A DNA stretch of 64,000 nucleotides from NCBI RefSeq assembly GCF_028502605.1, contig NC_079235.1, positions 4,278,001 to 4,342,000 on the forward strand. Direction: 5' to 3'. The translations under genes and the position numbers were made by a program. Positions 46,551 through 58,983 of this stretch are shown piece by piece. Below the pieces are notes generated by a model, which made no database searches, was not told where the DNA came from, and saw only the letters and a program-made list of their open reading frames with translations. Within the stretch, counting starts at the first letter, position 1, and each line of letters begins with the position of its first letter. The DNA is from Trichoderma breve. Its lineage: Eukaryota > Ascomycota > Sordariomycetes > Hypocreales > Hypocreaceae.

Positions 46551-47542
46551 TTAAATCTCCACAGGTCCCTGACTCCGAGTCTTACGCAAGGTCTTGCCAA
46601 TGACGGGAGCAGCCTTCTTGTCCTTCTTGGGGCGGCCTGGCTTCCGGGGTCCGCCATTGGTCGCCTTGCCGTTGCCATTATCAATCTTGGCCTTTTTGTC
46701 TGCGGGCTCGCTGTCTTCAGACTCTTCTTTCTCGGCGGCTGGTTCGTCAACCGCAGTCGCGACGGCAACGTCGGCCTTGCGCTTCTCGCCAGTGGCCGTT
46801 TCCGACGTCTCGGACTTGGCGTCTGCGGCGGTGGGCTGAAGAGCGCCGGCCATTAGCTCAGCTGGCTTTGATTCGCCATTTGGAGTCACCGGCTTGTCAA
46901 CAATGGAGTCGGGGCCGACATCACTGCCGGGGGCGGAAGCCGTGGGAGTTGGCAGCGGCTCTTCGGCCTCAGTGATGATGACGGGCTCTTCCTGTGGCTT
47001 CTCGGGCTCTGCTGGCTCAGTGGGGATGTTCAGCTCCGGTCGTGGTGATCCATTTACGGGAGTCGCCAGATTGACGGGAGTCTCGGGGACGGACTGGACT
47101 TCGACGGGCCGTGGGGTTTTATGAGCCAGCTTAAAAGCATCAGCGATTGAGAGGGGCTCCTCTGTCGGCTTTGCCTCCTCGGGAGCTTTGGTTTCAGCGA
47201 TGATGGGGGGCTCTTTGGGCTTTTCAAGAGAAGTTGGGGGATTCACAGAGGCAGGGGCTTCTGGCTTGGCAGTGTCCGTGTCCATGGCCATGGTCGGAGC
47301 TCCAGCTTGAGCTTCGGGAGCTGTAGACACAGGCGGACCGACTGTTTGATGGAGGTTCCAAGTCAGCAAGGATGTTTTCAATGTTGTCAACACGCTGGGA
47401 CGCGACGGGGTTTTTTAGGAGCACAATCAAGGGAGGAGCATGTGGTGGTTTCAATGGCACGGATAACATCAATTGGAGGGTCGCGCGACAACAATTTGGC
47501 AGCAATACCTTTGTCAACAGCTGGAGCAATGCCGTCAGACAT
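46551..47542 (-). CDS. AT-hook-like, low-complexity nuclear protein; 5' splicing unresolved
   Basis: The 3' exon, 46551 to 47341, encodes ~264 residues rich in Pro, Glu, Ala and Thr, then a basic end: EKRKAD, PADKKAKID, PRKPGRPKKDKKAA (an AT-hook-like GRP core) and LRKTRSQG. It is probably chromatin-bound; no other domain was recognised. The ATG at 47540-47542 starts MSDGIAPAVDKGIAAKLLSR. An acceptor at 47342-47343 (branch GCTGACT, CAAACAG) joins in phase with a donor at 47508 (GTATTG, 34-nt first exon), 47424 (GTGCTC) or 47406 (GTCGCG). Yet the stretch in between also reads well in two different frames, so the model is uncertain. It diverges from DPM1 across a 1.67-kb gap. Confidence 0.65.
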
Positions 47543-50015
<2,473 letters not shown>

Positions 50016-50226
50016 GCAGAGAGATATAAAAGGAAGGGGACAGGTCAAAACGGACGAAATCAAGGATGAATTTATACGAGTTGTTCAGAACTGGGGTGGG
50101 ACGGCGTTGATATAGCGGAGAAGAGTACAAAACTCCGCCTCACAATTAATTCAATATACCATTGCCATTTTTTCTTTGTCATGTTCATACAACATCATCA
50201 TTACATTATCTCTATTTTCTCGCAGA

Positions 50227-51158
50227 CTACATGTTTCTACCACCTGTCACCATGATAGTCTGCCCTGTTACGTACGAGAACAGCGGACTCGCCACGGCCA
50301 GGATAGAGCTCGCAGCCTCCTTGGCAGTCCCCGGCCGACCCAGCGGAATATCTGAAGGACTAGCAACACCAGGCTTTCTCCCCGGGACGCCAATGGCAAT
50401 CTTTTCACCATCAGGCCCAACCACAAACCCGCCGTCCTCCTTGGCCGCCGTCAGACGAGTCTGGATGTAGCCAAAGGCAACGGCATTCGCCCGAACACCA
50501 AACGCAGGGCCCCATTCCTTTGCAATGGTCTTTGTGAAGCCGACGAGACCGGATTTCGCCAACGCGTAGTTGATCTGGCCGGCGTTTCCATGGATGCCAG
50601 ATGTCGATGAGACGGTGATGATGTTGCGCGGCTCGCCGTCCTTGACGCGGAAATACGGCGCGGCCTCGCGCACCATGTTGAAGGGCGCGGTGCAGTGCAG
50701 GGCGATCATGGTCTCCCACTGCTTGTCGGTCATCTTGTGGATGACGCCGTCGTAGGTGTATCCCGCTGAAGCCACGATGATGTGGATCTTGCCGTTGCCG
50801 AACTCGGCGGCTTTGGCGATGAGGGTCTTGATGTATGCTGGGTCAAGGACATCGCCTGGGACGGAGATGGCTTGGCCGCCGTTTTTGCGGATGGATTCTA
50901 CTACCTCGTTGCTTTTCTCTACGCGGGTTTCGATATTAATTAACTGAGGTTTATATGTCTTTTTTGTTTATGGCGGAAGGTATGCTACGTACTGGCGTCA
51001 ATGTCTGCGACGACGACTTTTGCGCCTTCGTTGGCGAAGAGGACGGCTGCTTCGGCGCCGATGCCTTGGCCGGCGCCAGTGATGATGGCGGTTTGGTTGG
51101 CGAGGAGGCCTTTGGGGTAGTTGAGGTGGCCGACGACCTGGGAGACTCTGTCTGACAT
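50227..51158 (-). CDS. Short-chain dehydrogenase/reductase, FabG-like
   Basis: NAD(P)-dependent oxidoreductase with the classical SDR fold. Exons 50993-51158 and 50227-50918 (donor GTACGT, acceptor GTAG, 74-bp intron) give 285 residues. The cofactor motif is TGAGQGIG after a short N terminus; ADIDA at the end of the second strand is an acidic residue that tends to favour NAD. Catalytic residues are in ITVSSTSGIHGNAGQINYALAK: Ser, Tyr and Lys spaced as YxxxK. A ~20-residue loop after IQTRL and the end VTGQTIMVTGGR fit the 3-oxoacyl-ACP-reductase-like group. No mitochondrial presequence is clear. The substrate is unknown. It converges on DPM1 with 211 bp between stops. Confidence 0.92.
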
Positions 51159-51674
51159 TTTAAGAATTGGATTGAAGTATTTGAATTGTGGTTTCTTTAG
51201 TAAGAGGATGAGATTTGTGTAAAATGTTATGAGAAGTAATAGAAGGGATAGTGGTGTTAATAGATGTTATATCCCGTTAATATACCGAGGTTCGGTTCCG
51301 CGGTTCGCTGGCTGAATTGGGAAATGGGGGACGGCCCCAGTGTGGGGTAGCGTTGGGATACCCGGTAGCTTCAACAGATGAAATATTCGGTCACCTCACT
51401 CACTGTCAGTCATATGGACTTCTTCTATTGCTCATGTTGTATGCTGTTTTTGATCAGTATCGTTGCGTGTATTGTAAAGATGTTGTTTTGCAACGGAAAA
51501 ACATGCGCAGATTGACGACTTGATGATAATCTAGAAACCTTTGACAGTTGTGATCATTAGTATTGGCCAGTCCCTTTATTTACAGAATAGGATCTCTACA
51601 ACAGATTATTCATTGAAGCATTTGATTAAAAGCTTACGCCTGGATGATGAAGTCTTCTATAAAAAGGGATTGTT
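51159..51674. other. Intergenic, TRAPPC12 to SDR gene
   Basis: 516 bp between tandem minus-strand genes, AT-rich. It should hold the SDR promoter and the TRAPPC12 3'UTR. Confidence 0.4.
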
Positions 51675-53236
51675 TCAAAGCTTAAAATCCGCATTCGTCT
51701 TCTCCCACCCAAATGGTGATTGCTCCATGTTAGCCACCTTCTCCGTAAGCCTCCCCTTCAAAATCCGGTTCCTTTCCGAGCAAAGTTCGTATGTCGTCGA
51801 GAGATTGAATAGCAAGGTATGCGATGATAGGCCTGAGTCGACCAGCTTCTCCAGTATATTTCGCCCCTGTGAACCATAGTCAATACAATTGCATCCCCCC
51901 AACCGCAATGTGTGAATAGAATATATACTCACCTCTTGAATCCGTCCAAGATAGATCAAGCACACGGCCTGGTTTACGCCAATCATCTCATCTGTTACTG
52001 TAATGTCAAACTCTTGCCACTTCTGCAATGCTGCCTCATAATTGGAATCCGCCATGTCACACAAGGCCAGAATGAGCTTCTCGACGTTCTCGGTATCCTC
52101 GGAGCACTGGCTTGCACAAAGCTTTGCATTCCCTATATCGCCAAGGTGCAGCCAAAGCAATGCTTTAGATAGCGCCAGTTTACCATCGCCCCGGTCTCTT
52201 AGACTATTCAGGTGGTGTGCTGCGCCAGAGAGATCGTCCATCTCAATCAGGGCACCGGCGACTTTGATGCCCAGCTCATGGAGACGTGACTTCCACAGCT
52301 CTCTAGCGGAGTTGTCATGTGACAAAGATGCTTTTCTGATGCGGTCCCTTGCCTCTCTGGCGAGATCATGGTAGCTCATGACGGCTCGGCGGGGATCTCC
52401 AAAGCCCAGCGCCTGCAGCCGCACATGCAGCACGCGCAGCTCCCATGGTACAAGATGCTCGTTCGTGTTGTCATCAATGTATCTGCGGGCGTCATTGAGA
52501 TCCTCTAGCGCTTTGGCTTCCTGGGCTGCAAGTGAAGTAGCATCGATTAGGGTGAGACACGCAAGTCGAGTATACAGAAGCCTAAAGATCCTACTGGCAT
52601 CTTGAGGATCAATACTAGTGCCGTTTATCGTTGAGCCTGTTAGCTCTTGGGCTGCTGCAATGGCTGCAGCTCGAAAGTGGCCTTTGGCTAGCAGCTCGTC
52701 TATAGGCGTCTCCGAGTTAGGCTGCTTTGGTGAGTTTCGGAACGCAGGAGGAATGTTTTGCACGTTTAGGGGATGGTAGATCTCGGGCTGCAAGAGGAAT
52801 GTGAAGTCCTTTGGTCTTGCTTCTCCTAGCTGAGGAGTCGGAGACGGCGGAGGCCGAGGCTGTGCTGTGTTGTTGGCTGAAGAAGATCGTGAGGGCGGCT
52901 GGAGAGACGGGCTGAGCTGAGAGGCCGAAGCGGTTGGAGATGTCAACAGTCCACTGACAGGCCGTTAGATAGGGAATTTGACCATGTTGACTTGTATACT
53001 GACTTGTCGGCATCCAGAGGTCCCTTGGTAGAGGACCTTGGTCTTGTTGCTATGTGTGAACGTTAGCATCTGTAATTCATGTTCAATCTCATCCACGTTG
53101 GCAGTGATGGAGGGGCAGCTGCCTGTAAAGGTCGCTGAACTTGGGTCTTCAAAATGCAGCACATACACCGAGTTATGGATGGCTTGTTTCTTCTGTGGCC
53201 TTGATCAGGTGCAGGACTGCTCGGTTGTTCACTCAT
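51675..53236 (-). CDS. TRAPP complex subunit 12 homologue (TPR protein)
   Basis: Subunit of the TRAPPIII-type tethering complex acting in ER-Golgi traffic and autophagy. Four exons inferred: 53167-53236, 53004-53049, 51933-52953 and 51675-51866; introns of 117, 50 and 66 bp with GTATGT, GTCAGT and GTGAGT donors and GCTAACG / TCTAACG branch sites. The exons sum to 442 residues. The N-terminal ~80 residues are Ser/Pro-rich and disordered (MSEQPSSPAPDQGHRR start, then STKGPLDAD, which is rebuilt across two small exons). PIDELLAKGHFRAAAIAAAQEL opens a helical TPR region that runs to the C terminus, with LALCDMADSNYEAALQKWQE and NLSTTYELCSERN as clear TPR units. The frame lacks an ATG in exon 3, which forced the search for upstream exons. 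It shares a 439-bp divergent interval with the TFIIIC gene. Confidence 0.87.
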
Positions 53237-53675
53237 GATAAATGGCCGATGGTGGAATAATTAAGGTATTGGAGATTAAATGTTGGTGAGCTCACATGGT
53301 CAGTACATGTGTCTGGTATGAGATGAGTTGAGTTAGGCGAATAGCGGTGGTAGAGATAGCTGGATAATCCTCGGCCATTCCCTCTTCATATAAATGACTA
53401 GAATGGCAGACCAAAGCCATCCACCTGCATGTAACGATGCATCCTTTGTCTTGATACAAAATTCTAATCCCTGAATCAAAAAATACGAGAAAAATAATAA
53501 TAATCATCGATGAACTTATGACGTGCAAACTCCCGGGTATCTTGCGAGGCTGAAGCTTGCCTGCCAGCTGGCTACCAAAGGAATGTATATTTTTTGCATT
53601 CTTGGCTCCACCAAGCTGTGGTACTCAGACTCAGACTCAAAACTTGCATGAATCCATTCTCACGCGCGACTCACA
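53237..53675. promoter_or_regulatory. Divergent promoter interval TRAPPC12 / TFIIIC subunit
   Basis: 439 bp between divergent start codons; AT-rich centre and ACTCAGACTCAGACTC repeats near 53623-53638. Both promoters must lie here. Confidence 0.5.
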
Positions 53676-55919
53676 ATGAGAACCAGAAGATCGAATCGTA
53701 CAAAACATTATACCCTCGACAAGTACGATTTCCTCAGCTCCGGGGATGAAGATCAACCTCAAAGGCGCCGCAAAACCGCAGATGAGAATGATGACAATTT
53801 CGACGCAGCCGCTGAGGAGCAAAGTGCTGCAGAGGAAGAGGAAGAAGATGAGGATGACGTGCAGATGAACGACAGCGGCAGCGACGTAAATGGAGCCGAG
53901 AAGCCTTCCCGTCAGCGCTCCAAACAGAGCAAGCAGCCAAAGCAGACAAGGCCTGCGAAATCATCGGATGAGGGCGACATGGAGGTGACCGGGTATCTGG
54001 ACATCGAACTGATTCCACCCGAGGGTCAGCACAAGGGTTATGTCGGACCTTATGAGCGAGGCATGCGCGGCAAGGCCCTTGTGAGGACTCTGTACGGACC
54101 CAATCCTGAGCGCATATCAATGGCTCACGAGCTGCTAGAGAGATGGAGCGGATGGACGATATTTCCTCCAAAGGTGCCGCAAGACGAGGACGAACCGACG
54201 GACAAGGGCTTTTGGTCTCCGGGTGGTTTCGACAAAGAAGCTCGGCTTGCCAAACAGTGGCATGCGCAGCTGGTCAGGGCGCTACCATCCGACGATGCCT
54301 GGTCAGAAATATCTTTTCCAGAGACCGAAATGTATCGATTTCCGCAGCTGAGTATGCCGATTTTGACGGGTCCGCACGAAACGCAGCTAGAAATCTCAAT
54401 GGAGCCCGGACACTGTCATTCTATGTCACAGAGCAACATACCGTTTGACCAAGACAAGGAAGATGACAAGGTGGAGAGTGGATGGATGCTGGATGTGGGT
54501 GGCCTCGTCTTGAGCATGGACTGGGCGCCTCGGCGAGACAAGAACCCCAAACAGCTGCTTGCTTTAGCAATCATACCCCAATCCGATCAGGACATATATA
54601 ATTATGAGGAGGAATCCGTGAAGCCAGATTTCCAGAAGCAAGGAATCATTCAGATTTGGGAATTTCAGAGCTCCAAGACGGACGACCAGTTTATTCGACC
54701 GTCGAGTGAGCCTGCGAAACTGCGCAAGACGCTGTGCGTGGACCACGGAAGGATCAGAAGAGTCAGATGGAGCCCATCGTGCAACCATATCGCATTTCTG
54801 GGTGGTGATGGCAGTGTGTACATTGCTGATGCTGGGGATCTCGACGGTGAAGATGAGGGCCTCCACTGTAAGCTCAGCCCTGACATTTGCATTGTTTGAG
54901 ACGACCCTTTAGCTAACAAAATAACAGACAAACTACAGAAACCACTTGCAGTACTCAGCTTAGTCGACGAGTACGGCATCAAAGCGACTGCCATCACATG
55001 GGTCAACTGCAATCGAATTGCCGTCGGCTATTCTGATGGGTCGATTGCGCTTTGGTCCATCCATCCACAGCGACTCTTGTCTCGACATCCAGTTCATCAC
55101 AACGACATCATAGATATGGTATCAGGGTATCCAACCATGCCAACCATTATTGCTTCAATCCCCGTAGGTGGCACAGCTCGAGTTATTGATCTTCAGGCTC
55201 CGAGCTACGAAACTACTGAAGCCCAGAGACCTTTGGTGCATACACAGCCGGGACTCCTAACTTATAGTGACCATCTTCTTGGCTTTTTATCCATTTATCC
55301 ATCTGCTAGTGCGCTTAACACGATTATTGGATTCTTACACCATGCACATTTTCCCGTTTGCCGGAGGGTATTTACGGGGGATAGTTTTCTCACGTCCTTG
55401 GCTGTGGGAAAGCTGCACCCCTTTCTGCTCATTGGTGCAACTGACGGCTCCCTGTGGTGTCTCAACTCGCAGACTGAGGTTTTCAGCAACCGGCATGAAT
55501 CGACAGACAAGATACGGGTGTTACAGCACGAGCACCGGCCGGGGCGTCTGTTCCCTCCCGACTCTCCAGCGGCTGCTCGAGGCGTCTGTCGCATCTTGCA
55601 CGGCTTTACAGTCGACAGGAACAGAAACTCGAAGCCCGAGGCTAAACCTGCTGCAAAGAAGGGCAAGAAGTTACGAGCCAAGGAGCCGGCCGAAGGCACG
55701 GAGGGGGGGCGAGAGGGAGAGGGGGAAGAGGACGATGACGAGGCTGGCGATTTGACGGACCCGTCTCGAGCTACTCTGCACGAGCCACTGACGAGAATCA
55801 CCACCATTGAGTGGAATCCAAATCAGGATTATGGGTGCTGGGCAGCGGTAGCTATGGGATCGGGACTTGTAAGAGTGATTGATTTGGGACTGGAGAAATA
55901 CCCCGAGGGCACGGCGTGA
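53676..55919 (+). CDS. TFIIIC subunit Sfc6/Tfc6-like (WD-repeat)
   Basis: Subunit of TFIIIC, which recognises the B box of tRNA genes and recruits TFIIIB and Pol III. Exons 53676-54867 and 54928-55919 (donor GTAAGC, branch GCTAACA, acceptor CAG) give 727 residues. The N-terminal 110 residues are charged and acidic. A conserved-looking block follows (YVGPYERGMRGKALVRTLYG, LLERWSGWTIFPPK). Then comes a WD-type propeller: GGLVLSMDWAPR, RIRRVRWSPSCNHIAFLGGDGSVYIAD, ATAITWVNCNRIAVGYSDGSIALWS, and RITTIEWNPN near the end. A Lys/Glu/Gly-rich disordered insert lies at about 640-685. The assignment rests on this arrangement as remembered for fungal Sfc6; a generic WD protein is the alternative. Confidence 0.85.
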
Positions 55920-56050
55920 TTCGCCATGATGTATTCGGCGAAAAGAAGGCGCTTTGTAAATGTAAGAGTAGCAGCCTGTCCAAGTCATAATATATGTGTA
56001 TACCTATGTACATGCGTGACCCAACGTTCTACCTATTCTATGGGTATCGT

Positions 56051-57120
56051 CTATGATAAGCACTGCGAGCCCATGCCTTCATGGTGGTGATCAAACGCCT
56101 TGGCCATGCCGTAGAAGTGAGTTGCTGCTGCGAGTACAACAAACATGTGGAAGATCTGATGGGAGTGGCCCCAGATGTCGAATGCGCCAGGGTTGCTCCT
56201 CTCTGGCCAGCGAATCTATGCGAACGCATGTGTTAGAAAGCATAAATGCTATTGTTGTACGTTGGGTAAGGGAACTAACCGCGTAGAGAAATGCGCCGAA
56301 TATGTACATGAAGCCATGCAGAACGACCCAGCTGAGGCTCATCCTTTCCTCAAGGGTTTGATAGCCAAACTTGAGCAGCCCGTGGCCTATTGGGATGATA
56401 CCAGAAAGGCCCAAACTGACAAACATGAGAGCGCGGTAGGGCCTCCAAGCGGGCGTCCTAAACCTTTCAACCCAGGAGACGATAACACATCCAAGACCAA
56501 GAAGACATATCTACTCAACAGTCGTTAGACACTTCACCACATGCAAATATCCCGGACTATCTCAAACTCACCAGGTTTAGATACTCAGCCATCAAGATCG
56601 GATGGCAGAAGAAGCCGTAATAAAGCGCCGGCACATAACTTCCCACAATCAATGCCACGATGCCCGTATAATCGAGCTTGTTCCCCCACTTGGCAACCTC
56701 CTGGCTATGATCCGTCAAGGCGTGATACGTAGCGCTCATGCCCAAACACACGACGGCACTCCCAAAGAAGCACGCAAAGACGAGCACATCCGACGAATTG
56801 GCAGCCTCATACCGCGGGCGAACAACCACATAAACATACAGGGCTGTGAGAATGGTGACGATGGCGCCAGCGAGGTGCGACCAGATGTTGACGGACTCGT
56901 TGTGCAGGTAGAAGAGTGAGCGGGCGGACTCGGCGTAGGAGGGGCGGATGGGGCGGTAGCCGGAGCGGATGAAGGCGTTGTCGCGGCGCCAGGAGGGGAG
57001 GTCGTCCCAGAGGAGGAGGAGCTTTTGCTCGACTTTGCGCTCAGCTTGCTTGATGGTTGTGAGGAGGGATTCGGAGACGGAGGGCCGGCGCTGGCGGAGG
57101 GACGGGTCGGAGGAGGCCAT
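56051..57120 (-). CDS. PAQR / Izh-family seven-helix membrane protein (adiponectin-receptor-like)
   Basis: Seven-TM protein of the progestin/adipoQ receptor family; fungal Izh members affect zinc and sterol homeostasis and may be zinc-dependent ceramidases. Exons 56572-57120, 56280-56510 and 56051-56215 (introns 61 and 64 bp; donors GTGAGT and GTTAGT; branch TCTAACG / TCTAACA) give 314 residues. The cytosolic lead-in [33 protein letters not shown] is the family signature, including the first metal-site region. Later conserved residues are SATYHAL (His), LDYTGI (Asp) and the final [12 protein letters not shown] with the two metal-binding His. N terminus inside, as usual for PAQRs. Only 130 bp separate its stop from that of the convergent TFIIIC gene. 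Confidence 0.93.
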
Positions 57121-58039
57121 TTTGATGCTTTCTTTTCTGTTTCTTCTTTCCTAGTTCATGGTGTTGTTGCTAGTTTACAATGTAGATGATTTGAATGAAA
57201 GGAAATATGATTCATTTAAAATGAATATTTTTCATGCTCATGTTGGGCGAGAGAGAGCGTGTAAGTTGTTGGGGTTCGCTTTCAAAGTGAGATGCTCCGG
57301 CGTGAGTGGACCTTTTTGGCGGAATGGTTGGGGCTCGGCACTCGAATGATGGTGGATTGAGTTCAAGGCTTTAGGACTGGTAGCGCATGTGCTAGAGGGG
57401 AAAATCTCTTGTTTATTTGATGGTATTGTTTTAGTCCCAGGAGATCAATAGGCTATGTGATTCCCGTAGCATGGGATATTGGGATACTGTATGGACAGTA
57501 GGAGCTGTCCTGGCTACCATTGCTGGCATGTGATGCCGCTTTTCGCTGCTGAATGCCGGCCCCGGTATAATATCCTCACATTTAGCACTAAGCAAGACGC
57601 AGATGCAAGATGACATAAAATCTTCAATACCCACCTATAAAAATACATATAGCCATCATACCGTAGGTAGTTTGCTATTTTCTGGAGTAACATGGCATTC
57701 ATTCAAATCCGTAGCATGGCTTCCATAGGGAATCAGCGGCACTTCAAGAGTCAAGTATAAGCGCAATGTGCATCGCCTGCATCTCATCTGCCACCGTAAA
57801 CAGCAAATCCCCAACACATGTCCAGATAGTACAAGAACAAAATGTGTATTTCCTAACGCCTAGTGATATTCGCCGCACAGTCTACAGACCTTGTCCCAAA
57901 GCGCAGATGCTGCCTTTCAGCCTGATCCAACAGACGTCGCAACGGAAAAGCACCTGCTGTGGCTTTCCGTAACATCGTCTGCTAGAAGTAGCAGTCCCAA
58001 GTCATGTTCTCAATAACGCATCGCTTCGTCTTGTATCGT
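57121..58039. other. Intergenic, TMA7 to PAQR gene
   Basis: 919 bp between tandem minus-strand genes; AT-rich, no supported ORF. PAQR promoter expected at the left, TMA7 3'UTR at the right. Confidence 0.4.
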
Positions 58040-58404
58040 TTATTTCTTGCCGCTCTTCTTGATGCCCTGGGTACCGGTGTTCAGAGGTCCCTTGCCGCCG
58101 GCCTTGGCCGCCATCTCCTTGCGCGCCTTCTCGTCTGCAAACAGTCAGTCAGTCGTTGTCGCTTCGCTCTTACAGCGGTTGGTCGGATATCGGGAGAGTC
58201 GTACCGGCCTTCTTCTTCTCGAGGTAAGCCAAGTCATCCTCGTCGAGATCCTTGTTCTGCTTCTTCGGGGCCTTCAAGGGCTTGGCCTTGCCGCCTGGAA
58301 ATTTCAACCGTCAGTCTCGACATTCATAGAGGGGCAGTTCAGTTTCGCGGGGGCCGCAGCTGGCAGGACGAGGGAAAATCACCTTCTCGGTTGGAACCAC
58401 CCAT
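58040..58404 (-). CDS. TMA7: Translation machinery-associated protein 7
   Basis: Very small basic protein that co-purifies with ribosomes in yeast. Three exons: 58383-58404 (22 nt), 58205-58294 and 58040-58134; introns 88 and 70 bp, donors GTGATT and GTACGA, with a GACTGAC branch site in each. Together they encode 68 residues. The family is recognisable end to end: GGKAKPLKAPKKQNKDLDEDDLAY, then a Lys/Glu/Ala helix, then GIKKSGKK at the C terminus. The gene is too small and split to stand out as an open frame; it was found from the C-terminal motif and splice signals. It diverges from PRP4. Confidence 0.94.
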
Positions 58405-58983
58405 GGTGAATTTGTTGTAGAGAGAAATGTAGTATAAGATGCAGTGTTGAGCGTAAGAGCAACTCAAGACAAAGAGAGAGTTGTACTTCGACAAAGTCGG
58501 TGGTGGCTGGCAGAAAAGGCCTCCAAGGCTGATTCTTTGTTCAGGGTCGGCCTGCATGTTGCTTAGTCAACCCGCGCTAGACTTAAGACGACCAGACCCT
58601 CCAAAATCCGGTCTGCAGCGAATCTGAATCTGAAACCCATTTGCCATCATCTCGAGATCATCGCCGTCACTCGACATTTCACCATCGACTGGCTGACGCT
58701 CCGGGATTTTCTTTTTGACCTCGTCATTCCGGTTGATTTTTCTCTTTTAATTGCACGCTTCCATCATTGTTCAACTCCCCCAAAACCATCCCCCGCCTTC
58801 CTCCTCGAAGCTATCGTGCTGCCTGCCTGCACTTGGGACGAGTCAAAACGTTGACCTGGTTGGACTCTTTGCCTGCCACACACACCCGTTGCCTTGGTCC
58901 ATTACTGACACTTCTTCTGTCGACACTGAAAGGGAGCCCCATCAGAGGTCCGGTGGCAGAATAAATAAATAAAGGGCTTCAAG
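58405..58983. promoter_or_regulatory. Divergent promoter interval TMA7 / PRP4
   Basis: 579 bp between divergent starts. The PRP4 side carries a CT-rich leader and AATAAATAAATAAAG about 16 bp before the ATG. Confidence 0.45.
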
